Assembly: GCA_937960415.1 (NCBI GenBank)
Contig: CALGPK010000073.1
Location: 1-38,723 of the forward strand
Source of the DNA: an uncultured Bacteroidales bacterium
GTDB taxonomy: Bacteria > Bacteroidota > Bacteroidia > Bacteroidales > GWA2-32-17
Direction: 5' to 3'
DNA: 38,723 nucleotides
In this document: positions 1 through 8,469 of the stretch, piece after piece
Layout of the letters: each line of letters opens with the position of its first letter
Numbering within the stretch: the first letter of the stretch is position 1
Position numbers and translations under genes: made by a program
The notes under the pieces: model-generated
What the model was told of the DNA's origin: nothing
What the model saw: only the letters and a program-made list of their open reading frames with translations
Database searches by the model: none

Positions 1-1
1 A

Positions 2-1513
2 TCGTTTTTTCGTGAATATCAATTTAAACATATCTATCCCGAAAATTTTAAAAACCATCTAACATCGTATAGCACAAAAAATACCGACTGGTTTTTCAAA
101 CACTATCTTTATTCTACCAAACGTAGCGATTACAAAGTAAAGAAAATCGTTCATCAACAAGATTCGTCGTTCATCATCATTAAAAACAAACGGAGCATTA
201 CAACGCCCTATACACTCACACTTTACGAAAAAAAACAACCCATACTAAACACTATTCGCGAAGGAACGAAACTCGACACCATAAGCGTTTTGCAAAAGTT
301 TGATAAAATTGTTTTAAACGACCAACACTTACCATGGTACTTTTTTGAACATAATTACCAAAACAACCTTTATCGAAATCGTCGTTTTTTGCCTCGTGCA
401 AAAAATATTTCACCCAGAATCGGAGGTATTATCAATCATCCCGACAAATACGACATACTTCTTTTGCCCATTAAAACTTTTACCGAAACCGACAAACTCA
501 TGACTGGGATACTTTTTTATTCACCCATTTTACCCTATGCTCCTCTTCAAATACGAGTTTTACCTCTATACAGCTTCAACAAAAACGTATTAAACCTTGA
601 TATCGCAACTGAGTATTTTTATCCTGTTAACCAATCTTTAAAAAACATTCGTATTTACGGTAAGTATAAACAATTTCTATTGCCCGAAAACAACAATCAA
701 CAACACTGGAACAAATATCTCATCGGTTTTGAATTACCTTTTTCGATTCTAAAAGACATTAAAAATATTCGAATTGTTCCATTTGCAGAATATATTTCTT
801 GCACTTATCCGTATTACCCCTACCGTTTAGAACAATATATAAAAATTGGCACAAAAGTTCACAACAAGTTGTTTGTTTATCCCATAAATTATAGTATTAC
901 AAACGAATGGCATCACGATTTTAACCGCTTGTCGTTCCACACCGAATTATTTATTCCATACAATAAAAAGAAAAAAGGTATTTTATTTGAATATTTTTAC
1001 GGTACATTTTTATACAACAACAGCCGAATGTATGTTTACAACTTTTTCTTATCAGGTCGAAATGGCATAACTGATTACACATACAACGATGCCTATGTAG
1101 CCCGCTTTTCGCATATTGCTTCACAACAACTTTGGGCACACCAGTTTGTACTTTCGGAAGGAATGTTTGCTACATACACGCCCATTCAATCGAACCGCTG
1201 GATGACGTCAATTCGAACAAGCATCGCTTTTCCTATTCCACCACCCATATATTGGTACATTACGGCAGCATCGTATCACAAAGCAGGAAGTGCATGGATT
1301 GGCTCTAAACGCATTCCTTACGAATCGGGCATTGAATTTCGATTTATTAAACATATCTTTGCCATATATTTTCCGGTCGTTATGTCAAACGATATCAAAC
1401 AACTATCCGACCTATACGCGCGCCATTACTTCGATAAAGTACGCTTTATGATTCGCTTTCATTTATTAAACCCATTAGAACAGTCGAAACATATTTATGA
1501 ATTATTCCAGTAA
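2..1513 (+). CDS. M1-peptidase-like surface protein, C-terminal part (5' end outside window)
   Basis: The frame is open from the first bases of the window to TAA at 1511-1513, so the start lies upstream; the TTG at 290 is only an internal codon. The first visible residues (DWFFKHYLYSTKRSDYKV, then IKNKRSITTPYTLTLYEK) resemble the segment that follows the catalytic domain in large Bacteroidota M1-family metallopeptidases. About 400 residues follow that are rich in alternating aromatic residues (YPYYPYRLEQY, EYFYGTFLY), as in a membrane barrel or other beta-rich surface domain. The zinc-binding HExxH segment would lie outside the window, so activity cannot be judged. The 3' end overlaps lpxH by 17 bases, implying cotranscription. 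Family assignment is from memory of sequence patterns and is moderate; a general outer-membrane protein is the alternative. Confidence 0.55.
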   Translation, partial: SFFREYQFKHIYPENFKNHLTSYSTKNTDWFFKHYLYSTKRSDYKVKKIVHQQDSSFIIIKNKRSITTPYTLTLYEKKQPILNTIREGTKLDTISVLQKFDKIVLNDQHLPWYFFEHNYQNNLYRNRRFLPRAKNISPRIGGIINHPDKYDILLLPIKTFTETDKLMTGILFYSPILPYAPLQIRVLPLYSFNKNVLNLDIATEYFYPVNQSLKNIRIYGKYKQFLLPENNNQQHWNKYLIGFELPFSILKDIKNIRIVPFAEYISCTYPYYPYRLEQYIKIGTKVHNKLFVYPINYSITNEWHHDFNRLSFHTELFIPYNKKKKGILFEYFYGTFLYNNSRMYVYNFFLSGRNGITDYTYNDAYVARFSHIASQQLWAHQFVLSEGMFATYTPIQSNRWMTSIRTSIAFPIPPPIYWYITAASYHKAGSAWIGSKRIPYESGIEFRFIKHIFAIYFPVVMSNDIKQLSDLYARHYFDKVRFMIRFHLLNPLEQSKHIYELFQ

Positions 1514-2261
1514 ATCAACTAAAATTTACTTTGCTAGCGATGCACATCTTGGCTTTCCCAATTATGCAGAAAGCCTTAAACGCGAAAAGATACTTGTGCA
1601 ATGGCTCAACGAAATACAACACGACGCAACCGAAATATACCTTTTGGGCGATATGTTCGACTTTTGGTTCGAATACAAACGTGTTGTTCCCAGAGGTTTT
1701 ACACGCTTTTTAGGAAAATTAAGCGAACTTTCCGATAAAGGTATTCCGGTTCATTTCTTTACCGGCAACCACGACATGTGGATCTTTGATTATTTGCCCA
1801 CCGAAACTGGCATCATACTCCACCGAAACCGACAAATACGAGAAATAAACGGTAAACGCTTTTTCATAGCTCATGGCGATGGACTCGGTCCTGAAGACTT
1901 CGGTTTCAAAATCTTAAAAAGAATATTTAAAAACAAAACAGCACAATGGTTCTTTGCTCGAATACACCCAAATATTGCTATTAAAATAGCATTGCGATGG
2001 TCGCAACACAATCGCTATAACGAAAAACCCGAACATCAAATTTTTATGGGAACCGATAACGAACGACTCATTCAGTATGCTTATCGAAAACTAAACGAAC
2101 AACATTACGACTTTTTTGTTTTCGGACATCGCCATATACCTATCGAAATCAAGCTAAACGACACCTCTACTTTTATCAACCTTGGCGATTGGCTCAATCA
2201 CTTTACTTATGCAGTTTTTGATGGCAATAATATAAAACTCAAAAAGTTCGACGTACCATGA
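1497..2261 (+). CDS. lpxH: UDP-2,3-diacylglucosamine diphosphatase LpxH
   Basis: This calcineurin-like metallophosphoesterase should hydrolyse UDP-2,3-diacylglucosamine to lipid X and UMP, the fourth step of lipid A synthesis, at the inner face of the cytoplasmic membrane. All metal-binding blocks are visible in its 254 residues: ASDAHLG (D15, H17), GDMFDFW (D52), GNHDMW (N91, H92, D93), AHGDGLGP (H126, D128) and FGHRHIP (H211, H213). The GDMFDFW and HGDGL blocks are typical of LpxH rather than generic phosphoesterases. The ATG at 1497 lies inside the end of the upstream gene, and the last bases overlap the next ATG by four (ATGA), so translation is probably coupled to both neighbours. Length fits the family. 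Confidence 0.9.
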   Translation: MNYSSKSTKIYFASDAHLGFPNYAESLKREKILVQWLNEIQHDATEIYLLGDMFDFWFEYKRVVPRGFTRFLGKLSELSDKGIPVHFFTGNHDMWIFDYLPTETGIILHRNRQIREINGKRFFIAHGDGLGPEDFGFKILKRIFKNKTAQWFFARIHPNIAIKIALRWSQHNRYNEKPEHQIFMGTDNERLIQYAYRKLNEQHYDFFVFGHRHIPIEIKLNDTSTFINLGDWLNHFTYAVFDGNNIKLKKFDVP

Positions 2262-2710
2262 AACGGGCATTTTTTATTACCAGATTTTTTGGAAAAAAAC
2301 TGCCATATTTTCAGTCGTGTTTAAACATTCGCAGGCAGGTATTTGTAATTGAACAAAACATCCCCGAAGAACTCGAAGCCGACCAATTCGACGATAAAGC
2401 ATATCATGTATTACTTACGTTGTACGATGCTTCTTCTGCAGCTATTAATGTGGCTACTGCCCGATGGCGAATAACCGAAGAGGGCATTAAACTCGAACGC
2501 TTTGCGGTATTGCCTGAATACAGAAACCGTGGTTACGGCAAATTAATACTCGATTACATATTAAACGATACACAACATTTAAACAAAAAACGATACTTAC
2601 ATGCACAAGATAGTGCCAAAAAGTTTTATCTGAAAAACAATTTTAAAGAAGAAGGCGAACCTTTTTACGAAGCAAACATTTTACACTACAAAATGGTTTA
2701 TCAATATTAA
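2258..2710 (+). CDS. GNAT family N-acetyltransferase (ElaA-like)
   Basis: This 150-residue protein has the GNAT acetyl-CoA binding segment near its middle (ERFAVLPEYRNRGYGKLIL, with the R/Q-x-x-G-x-G/A turn as RNRGYG). The N-terminal part (RRQVFVIEQNIPEELEADQFDD) resembles ElaA-type acetyltransferases, which carry a conserved VFxxEQ block. The substrate is unknown. The ATG overlaps the lpxH stop codon by four bases, placing it as the last gene of the run starting before the window; panB on the other strand ends immediately after its stop. The shared operon does not by itself indicate a lipid A role. Confidence 0.85.
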   Translation: MKRAFFITRFFGKKLPYFQSCLNIRRQVFVIEQNIPEELEADQFDDKAYHVLLTLYDASSAAINVATARWRITEEGIKLERFAVLPEYRNRGYGKLILDYILNDTQHLNKKRYLHAQDSAKKFYLKNNFKEEGEPFYEANILHYKMVYQY

Positions 2711-3523
2711 TTAATACTGTTCTTTATCGTTCGGGAAATCCATCGTCTTTACATCGTGAATGTATTGTATCACAGCTTTCTTTATCTCTTCGAACAAATT
2801 GTGATAACGACGCAAGAAACGTGGTGAGAACTCAGTTGTTAATCCGAGCATATCGTGCAAAACCAGCACCTGTCCATCAACAGCTTTTCCTGCTCCTATA
2901 CCAATAGTCGGTATCTTAATACTCTTTGTAACCTTTTCAGCTAAAGCAGCAGGTATTTTTTCAAGTACCACTGCAAAACATCCTAATTCATTCAACAATA
3001 TAGCATCATTCATCAATTTCTGGGCTTCTTTATCATCACGAGCTCTTACCACATAAGTTCCAAATTTATGAATACTCTGTGGAGTAAGCCCCAAATGTCC
3101 CATTACCGGTATTCCAGCAGAAAGAATACGTTGAATACTTTCCTTAATTTCTTCTCCTCCTTCAAGTTTAACAGCCGATGCTCCGGTTTCTTTCATTATA
3201 CGTATTGCCGAATTTAAAGCCTCCTTTGAATTTCCTTGATACGTTCCAAATGGCAAATCAACAACTACCAATGCTCTTTTTACTGCCCTTACCACTGAAG
3301 CTCCATGATAAATCATCTCATCTAAAGTAATAGGAAGAGTTGTATCGTAACCAGCCATAACATTCGAAGCCGAATCGCCAACTAATATTACATCAATACC
3401 GGCATAATCAAGAATTTTTGCCATACTATAATCGTAAGCCGTAAGCATAGTGATTTTTTCACCTCTAAGTTTCATTTCGGCCAAAACATGCGTAGTAACT
3501 TTTTTTACCGTAGGGAAATTCAT
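2711..3523 (-). CDS. panB: 3-methyl-2-oxobutanoate hydroxymethyltransferase
   Basis: PanB transfers a hydroxymethyl group from methylene-tetrahydrofolate to 2-oxoisovalerate, giving ketopantoate for pantothenate and coenzyme A. Family blocks are present: [28 protein letters not shown] (metal-binding region), [26 protein letters not shown] and VLHDMLGL. A longer frame extends to 3628, but homology starts at [12 protein letters not shown], and the extension would run through the divergent promoter region, so I chose the ATG at 3521-3523, giving 270 residues as is usual. The stop abuts the end of the convergent acetyltransferase gene. Only 43 bases separate this start from the divergent lipoprotein gene. 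Confidence 0.93.
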   Translation of the reverse strand: MNFPTVKKVTTHVLAEMKLRGEKITMLTAYDYSMAKILDYAGIDVILVGDSASNVMAGYDTTLPITLDEMIYHGASVVRAVKRALVVVDLPFGTYQGNSKEALNSAIRIMKETGASAVKLEGGEEIKESIQRILSAGIPVMGHLGLTPQSIHKFGTYVVRARDDKEAQKLMNDAILLNELGCFAVVLEKIPAALAEKVTKSIKIPTIGIGAGKAVDGQVLVLHDMLGLTTEFSPRFLRRYHNLFEEIKKAVIQYIHDVKTMDFPNDKEQY

Positions 3524-3537
3524 TGCAACTAAATTTA

Positions 3538-3545
3538 TATCTTTG
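3538..3545 (+). promoter_or_regulatory. Possible -7 box in the panB / lipoprotein divergent gap
   Basis: TATCTTTG matches the Bacteroidota -7 consensus TAnnTTTG and lies 21 bases before the ATG of the plus-strand lipoprotein. No good TTTG box is seen 19-21 bases upstream, so support is weak. The whole intergenic gap is 43 bases, so both promoters must be compact or overlap. Confidence 0.3.
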
Positions 3546-3566
3546 CCACAAAGTTCATTTTTTTTT

Positions 3567-4580
3567 ATGAAAAGAATACTATTTTTCAGCATATTTTTTC
3601 TTCCTTTCATACTGTGGGAATGCAGCAACGATTTAGATGTAAACGAACAATGGAAAGATTACACCGTTGTTTATGGTTTATTAAATCCTGCCGACCAACA
3701 ACAAATCATTCGAATTTCAAAAACCTTCCTTGGCTATGGCAATGCTTATCAAATGGCACAAGTTGTCGATTCTATATACTATCAGAAACCCCTAACAGTT
3801 AAACTCGAAGAATGGAACAACGGCAATTTACAAAAAACAATTATATTAACCAAAGATTCTGTTTTACCTCGCGATAGCGGAATTTTTGCTTATCAAAAAA
3901 ATTACTATTACATAACCAATGAACCATTAAATTCATCTGCCAAATACAAACTAATTATCGACATCGACGGAAAAATTGTCAGCTCCGAAACCAATATGAT
4001 TGGCGATTTCCCATTGATAAATATGCCCGGATTAATATCATTTTCCACAACCAGCAATTTTAAATTTAGCTTTAAAACACCTGCCAATGCACGAATTTTT
4101 CAGTCCATACTTCGATTCATATATTACGACATCACAGCCACCGATACTATCAAAAAAACACTCGAAATTCCATTCGGCAAATACGTTACCAACACCATTG
4201 CCGGAAACGAAATCGTCAATTACGAATATCCCGGTATTAAATTTTACAGCGACATAGCCAGCAAAATAAAAGATTCCAATACCGTTTTAAAACGAGTAGT
4301 GGCTCAATATGCTGTACAGGTTATCATACATGCCGGAAGCAACGAGATGTACGCCTACATGCAAGTAAGTGCACCTAGCACCAGCCTTTCGATGGACAAA
4401 CCCACCTATAGCAACATTTCCAATGGAATAGGCTTGTTTACAAGCCGTTATACCAAATACGATCAAGTACGACAACTTACCCAACGTACCATCGACTCCA
4501 TTGCCAGTGGGCAATATACTAAACACCTTAAATTTGTTAATTACAGCAACTCTATTGTATTATGGCAGTATTTGCCTTAA
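3567..4580 (+). CDS. Exported lipoprotein of unknown function (DUF4249-like)
   Basis: The chosen start is the ATG at 3567, which gives a clean signal sequence ([20 protein letters not shown]) with a probable lipid-attachment cysteine at residue 19; the residue before it is Glu, unusual for a lipobox. The longer frame to 3450 would overlap panB and bury the signal. The mature part (about 318 residues) is beta-rich, with [20 protein letters not shown] near the N-terminus and [20 protein letters not shown] in the middle, an order that recalls DUF4249 lipoproteins of Bacteroidota. I do not recognise a catalytic motif. It stands alone: the upstream neighbour is divergent and dnaK follows after a 107-base gap with its own upstream repeats. 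Confidence 0.7.
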   Translation: MKRILFFSIFFLPFILWECSNDLDVNEQWKDYTVVYGLLNPADQQQIIRISKTFLGYGNAYQMAQVVDSIYYQKPLTVKLEEWNNGNLQKTIILTKDSVLPRDSGIFAYQKNYYYITNEPLNSSAKYKLIIDIDGKIVSSETNMIGDFPLINMPGLISFSTTSNFKFSFKTPANARIFQSILRFIYYDITATDTIKKTLEIPFGKYVTNTIAGNEIVNYEYPGIKFYSDIASKIKDSNTVLKRVVAQYAVQVIIHAGSNEMYAYMQVSAPSTSLSMDKPTYSNISNGIGLFTSRYTKYDQVRQLTQRTIDSIASGQYTKHLKFVNYSNSIVLWQYLP

Positions 4581-4583
4581 TAT

Positions 4584-4628
4584 ACTGACATTTATCCTTC
4601 AAAAAAAACTGACATTTTTTCCTTTTTC
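4584..4628 (+). repeat. Two direct copies of an ACTGACATTT element upstream of dnaK
   Basis: ACTGACATTTATCCTTC at 4584-4600 is repeated with a 24-base period as ACTGACATTTTTTCC from 4608. Both lie between the lipoprotein stop and the dnaK start, 60-100 bases before the ATG. No CIRCE inverted repeat is visible. The position suggests a control element for dnaK, but that is inference. Confidence 0.45.
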
Positions 4629-4687
4629 TACGTGTTCATTTAGCTGGCATTGATATTGTATTACAGATATAAAAAATTTTTAAAATT

Positions 4688-6592
4688 ATGGGAAAAATAA
4701 TAGGCATAGATCTTGGCACAACAAACTCGTGCGTTGCTGTAATGGAAGGCAATGATCCGGTAGTTATACCTAACAACGAAGGTAAACGAACCACTCCTTC
4801 GATTGTAGCTTTTTTAGATAATGGAGAACGCAAAGTTGGCGATCCTGCTAAACGTCAGGCTATCACCAATCCTAAAAAAACAATATACTCCATTAAACGC
4901 TTTATGGGCAATCGCTACGACGAAGTTACCAACGAAATTGCACGTGTTCCTTACGAAGTTGTACGTGGCGACAACAATACACCACGTATTAAAATTAACG
5001 ATCGTACATACACTCCCCAAGAAATTTCGGCAATGATACTTCAAAAAATGAAAAAAACTGCCGAAGATTATCTTGGTCATGAAGTTACCGAAGCTGTTAT
5101 TACTGTTCCGGCATACTTCAACGACGCTCAACGTCAAGCCACAAAAGAAGCTGGAGAAATAGCCGGTCTTAACGTTCGCCGTATTATTAACGAACCTACA
5201 GCAGCTGCTCTGGCATACGGGCTCGACAAACGTAACAAAGACATGAAAATTGCTGTGTACGACCTCGGCGGCGGTACATTCGACATCTCCATACTCGAGT
5301 TGGGCGATGGTGTGTTCGAAGTAAAAAGCACCAACGGCGATACCCACCTTGGTGGCGACGATTTCGATCAACGCATCATCGACTGGCTAGCAGAAGAATT
5401 TAAGAAAGAAGAAGGTGTCGATTTGCGAAAAGACCCCATGGCACTACAACGCCTTAAAGAAGCTGCCGAAAAAGCCAAAATCGAACTTTCGAGCTCAACC
5501 ACTACCGAAATCAATCTCCCCTACATTATGCCTGTCGATGGTGTACCCAAGCACCTTGTTAAAACCTTATCCCGTGCTAAATTCGAACAACTCATCGACG
5601 ATCTGGTACAAAAAACCATCGAACCATGTAAGAAAGCTCTTGCCGATGCTGGCTTAACCCCAAAAGACATCGACGAAGTAATACTTGTTGGTGGTTCTAC
5701 CCGTGTACCTATTATACAAAAAGTCGTTGAAGAATTTTTCGGTAAAGTTCCTTCCAAAGGAGTCAATCCAGACGAAGTAGTGGCTGTTGGAGCTGCTATT
5801 CAGGGGGGAGTTCTTACGGGCGAAGTAAAAGATGTGCTCCTGCTCGACGTTACACCTCTCTCGTTAGGTATCGAAACACTTGGGGGCGTTATGACCAAGC
5901 TCATCGAAGCTAATACCACCATACCTACACGCAAAACCGAAACTTTTACTACTGCCGCAGACAATCAAACTTCGGTCGAAATACATGTATTACAAGGCGA
6001 ACGAACCATGGCAAGCCAAAACAAAACGATAGGACGCTTCCACCTCGATGGTATTCCACCTGCACCACGTGGAGTACCTCAAATTGAAGTTACCTTCGAC
6101 ATCGATGCCAATGGAATATTAAATGTATCGGCAAAAGATAAAGCTACCGGTAAACAACAAAGTATTCGTATCGAAGCCTCTTCGGGGCTTACCGAAGAAG
6201 AAATTAAACGCATGAAGGCCGAAGCCGAAGCCAATGCCGAAGCCGACCGTAAGTTTAAAGAAAAAGTTGACAAGCTTAATGCTGCTGATAGCTTAATATT
6301 CCAAACCGAAAAACAACTTAAAGAATTCGGCGATAAACTACCGTCCGATAAACGTTCGCAAATAGAATCGGCATTGCAAAAATTAAAAGAAGCTCACAAA
6401 TCGGAAGATTTAGGTCGCATCGACAAAGCCATGACAGAACTCAACGAAATATTCCACAAAGCAAGTGAAGAAATGTATAAGAATACCAGCACATCCGGAA
6501 ACACACAACAACAAAGCTCAGGAAGTAGTTCATCGTCTGGCTCATCGAGCGATGCCGAAGTAACCGATGCCGATTTTGAAGAAGTAAAATAA
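4688..6592 (+). CDS. dnaK: Molecular chaperone DnaK (Hsp70)
   Basis: A full-length 634-residue Hsp70 that binds and releases unfolded peptides in an ATP-driven cycle with DnaJ and GrpE. Visible signatures are [16 protein letters not shown] at the N-terminus, [47 protein letters not shown], the interdomain linker [13 protein letters not shown], and a Ser/Gly-rich tail ending in [13 protein letters not shown]. No dnaJ or grpE is adjacent. The start follows an AT-rich leader without a Shine-Dalgarno sequence. A strong terminator follows 60 bases after the stop, and the gene appears monocistronic. Confidence 0.98.
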   Translation: MGKIIGIDLGTTNSCVAVMEGNDPVVIPNNEGKRTTPSIVAFLDNGERKVGDPAKRQAITNPKKTIYSIKRFMGNRYDEVTNEIARVPYEVVRGDNNTPRIKINDRTYTPQEISAMILQKMKKTAEDYLGHEVTEAVITVPAYFNDAQRQATKEAGEIAGLNVRRIINEPTAAALAYGLDKRNKDMKIAVYDLGGGTFDISILELGDGVFEVKSTNGDTHLGGDDFDQRIIDWLAEEFKKEEGVDLRKDPMALQRLKEAAEKAKIELSSSTTTEINLPYIMPVDGVPKHLVKTLSRAKFEQLIDDLVQKTIEPCKKALADAGLTPKDIDEVILVGGSTRVPIIQKVVEEFFGKVPSKGVNPDEVVAVGAAIQGGVLTGEVKDVLLLDVTPLSLGIETLGGVMTKLIEANTTIPTRKTETFTTAADNQTSVEIHVLQGERTMASQNKTIGRFHLDGIPPAPRGVPQIEVTFDIDANGILNVSAKDKATGKQQSIRIEASSGLTEEEIKRMKAEAEANAEADRKFKEKVDKLNAADSLIFQTEKQLKEFGDKLPSDKRSQIESALQKLKEAHKSEDLGRIDKAMTELNEIFHKASEEMYKNTSTSGNTQQQSSGSSSSSGSSSDAEVTDADFEEVK

Positions 6593-6654
6593 TCACATTA
6601 TGCAATAAAAGATGTTATATTGAATAGGTTCGGATAAAACAATCATAACATTTT

Positions 6655-6686
6655 AAAGGCTGTCTTAAAACGACAGCCTTTTTTAT
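6655..6686 (+). terminator. Rho-independent terminator of dnaK
   Basis: The arms AAGGCTGTC (6656-6664) and GACAGCCTT (6672-6680) pair perfectly around a 7-base loop and are followed by a T-rich run. It lies about 60 bases after the dnaK stop. Confidence 0.85.
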
Positions 6687-7238
6687 TGTGTAACTATAAA
6701 TAATATCACCTAAAATCTGCAAATATAAACTTACAAATTTGAATTCTACAAGAGCAAGTAGTGGTTTGAAAATAATTTTGGTGTATTATGAACAAATTTG
6801 TTTTTTACATTTTTTTGAATAGTATTCCCCTTTAATCCCGCTTGCTATCGGGCTGTTGTGCGAAAGCCAAAAAAAATAAAACAACCTATCGGGAAGAATT
6901 TTTAATAGAGATAAGATTGTTACGAGAAGTCTCAAAACCCCACAGGTTTTGCAAAACTTATTGGCTTGACACATCGATTCATTGAGGTATGTTTTGTTGT
7001 TAGTACCCGCTCATAAATTTAGGTATAGTCTATTTAAAGACATAATTTCGTTTTTGTATATTTTTATCATTTATCTAAAAAAGTGAATAAATAATGGTCT
7101 CTTATCGTTGAAAAGACTTTTATTAAAACAAGATTTTAAATAGTTTCTACCGATATTTACTTGGGGATTTTAAGTTTTATTTTTCACATGGCAATAGAAA
7201 TTTTTCTAATGCAATAATTGGGGTTTAAACAATGATTC
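6687..7238. other. Non-coding stretch between dnaK terminator and corA
   Basis: No convincing gene is seen in these 552 bases. There are short GC-richer islands in AT-rich sequence: CCCGCTTGCTATCGGG near 6837-6852, and ACCCCACAGG near 6940. They look like fragments of intergenic repeats. A 62-codon minus-strand frame at 6786-6974 has no recognisable protein features. Confidence 0.5.
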
Positions 7239-8183
7239 CTATAACCACTTTTTTTTCCGGAAAATAATAAGCGTAATGCTTGCAGAAAGTAACATAAGCA
7301 GTATCGACAATGGATAACCTACTTTCCATTCCAGCTCTGGCATGTAATGAAAATTCATACCATAAATACTAGCAATTAACGTAGGAGGCATAAAGACTAC
7401 AGTTGCCACTGTAAAAATTTTAATAATCTTATTTTGTTCAACATTAATCAAACCAAGAATAGTACTCTGCAAATAATCGAGACGCTGAAAACTAAACACA
7501 GTATAATCGAGCAACGAACCAATATCTTTAAGCATAATACGTACACGGTCGTGCAAATCAGCAGGAAAAATATCGCTTTTTAAAATATTCGACAACACCC
7601 GTTGTTTATCTACTATATTTTCTCGAATAAGCATGGTTTCTTCTTGATATTTCGATATTTGCACCAGCAATTCTTCTGATAATTGGTGATTGACAACTAC
7701 CGATGATAACGATGCTATTTCTTTCACAATCGACTCAATCAAGTCGGCATCAAGGTCAATTCGTATCTCTATAATGGTTAGAAAAATATGAAAAGCATCC
7801 TGTATTTTTGAAGTGTATTCAGTACGCTTATACATTTCGGCAAACGTGCGTAATTCGGCATTGCGGTAAGAAATAAGTACATTATTTTTGATAATAAATG
7901 AAACCGGTTCGCGACGAAACTCGCCATCATATCGTAATAAAAAGTGCGAATTGTTTACAATAAGATCATCTTCTTCCGAATACCTCGACGATACCTCTAT
8001 TTCTTCAATTTCCTGCCGGGTTTGCAATGTTACATTGCACAAATCTTCAATGCCAATTCGTTCATCATACGATGGTTGAATTAAATCTATCCAAATTATA
8101 GACGTTTTTGGAATATTAGACAATCCTTCTAATCCCTGGTGCAATTTAACTCGCTCGGTATCTTTATAAAAAACATTAACCAT
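7239..8183 (-). CDS. corA: CorA-family magnesium/cobalt transporter
   Basis: This inner-membrane divalent cation channel has the family hallmark YGMNF close to the C-terminus, between two hydrophobic segments (IFTVATVVFMPPTLIASI and YPLSILLMLLSASITLIIF) and a basic tail KKKWL. The N-terminal 240 residues form the predicted acidic cytoplasmic funnel. I place the start at the ATG at 8181-8183 (314 residues); a GTG six codons upstream is possible but lies nearer the tRNA. The start is only about 30 bases downstream of tRNA-Gly on the same strand, and I see no terminator between them, so it may be read from the tRNA promoter. Confidence 0.9.
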   Translation of the reverse strand: MVNVFYKDTERVKLHQGLEGLSNIPKTSIIWIDLIQPSYDERIGIEDLCNVTLQTRQEIEEIEVSSRYSEEDDLIVNNSHFLLRYDGEFRREPVSFIIKNNVLISYRNAELRTFAEMYKRTEYTSKIQDAFHIFLTIIEIRIDLDADLIESIVKEIASLSSVVVNHQLSEELLVQISKYQEETMLIRENIVDKQRVLSNILKSDIFPADLHDRVRIMLKDIGSLLDYTVFSFQRLDYLQSTILGLINVEQNKIIKIFTVATVVFMPPTLIASIYGMNFHYMPELEWKVGYPLSILLMLLSASITLIIFRKKKWL

Positions 8184-8213
8184 AAACAAAACAATTTGCA
8201 CCAGATTACACTG

Positions 8214-8286
8214 AGCGGGAAACGGGACTCGAACCCGCGACCCTTAGCTTGGGAAGCTAATGCTCTACCAGCTGAGCTATTCCCGC
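8214..8286 (-). tRNA. tRNA-Gly (anticodon CCC)
   Basis: On the minus strand the sequence folds as a complete cloverleaf. The acceptor arms GCGGGA/TCCCGC pair, the D arm begins AGCTCAGCTGGTAGAGC, the anticodon stem TTAGC/GCTAA encloses the loop TTCCCAA giving anticodon CCC, and the T arm contains GGTTCGAGTCC. CCA is not encoded (the next bases are CAG). Confidence 0.95.
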
Positions 8287-8291
8287 TTGTG

Positions 8292-8364
8292 AGCCTCTCA
8301 CGGGACTTGAACCCGCGACCTGCGGTTTACGAAACCGCTGCTCTACCAACTGAGCTAAAGAGGC
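8292..8364 (-). tRNA. tRNA-Thr (anticodon CGT)
   Basis: The minus strand gives a complete cloverleaf. The acceptor GCCTCTT pairs with GAGAGGC (one G-T pair), the D arm is AGCTCAGTTGGTAGAGC, the anticodon stem GCGGT/ACCGC encloses TTCGTAA giving CGT, and the T arm is GGTTCAAGTCC. CCA is not encoded. Five bases separate it from tRNA-Gly, so the two are surely cotranscribed. Confidence 0.95.
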
Positions 8365-8375
8365 TTTTATCACCG

Positions 8376-8383
8376 CAAAGTTA
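8376..8383 (-). promoter_or_regulatory. -7 box of the tRNA-Thr/tRNA-Gly transcript
   Basis: The minus strand reads TAACTTTG, a perfect match to the Bacteroidota TAnnTTTG box, twelve bases before the 5' end of tRNA-Thr. A TTTG lies 23 bases further upstream, slightly beyond the usual spacing. Confidence 0.55.
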
Positions 8384-8469
8384 ATAAATTTGTTCGTTTT
8401 AACGTTCAAATTTTCAAAAAAAAATACTTTTTAACCGAGCTTTTTGCATTATATTTACAAAAAAATATC

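Noticed and set aside
3524-3628. N-terminal extension of PanB (35 extra residues)
   Set aside because: It lies upstream of the conserved PanB start, runs across the divergent gap into the neighbouring gene and has no PanB homology; the ATG at 3523 gives the usual length.
4581-4687. CIRCE-type heat-shock operator before dnaK
   Set aside because: I looked for TTAGCACTC and its inverted partner and found neither.
4814-5371. 185-codon antisense frame over dnaK, plus several shorter ones
   Set aside because: They are mirror frames of a strongly conserved gene and have no recognisable protein features.
8139-8384. Plus-strand frame across the two tRNAs
   Set aside because: Its translation (RDSNPRPLAWEANALPAELF) is the well-known artefact of reading tRNA genes antisense.
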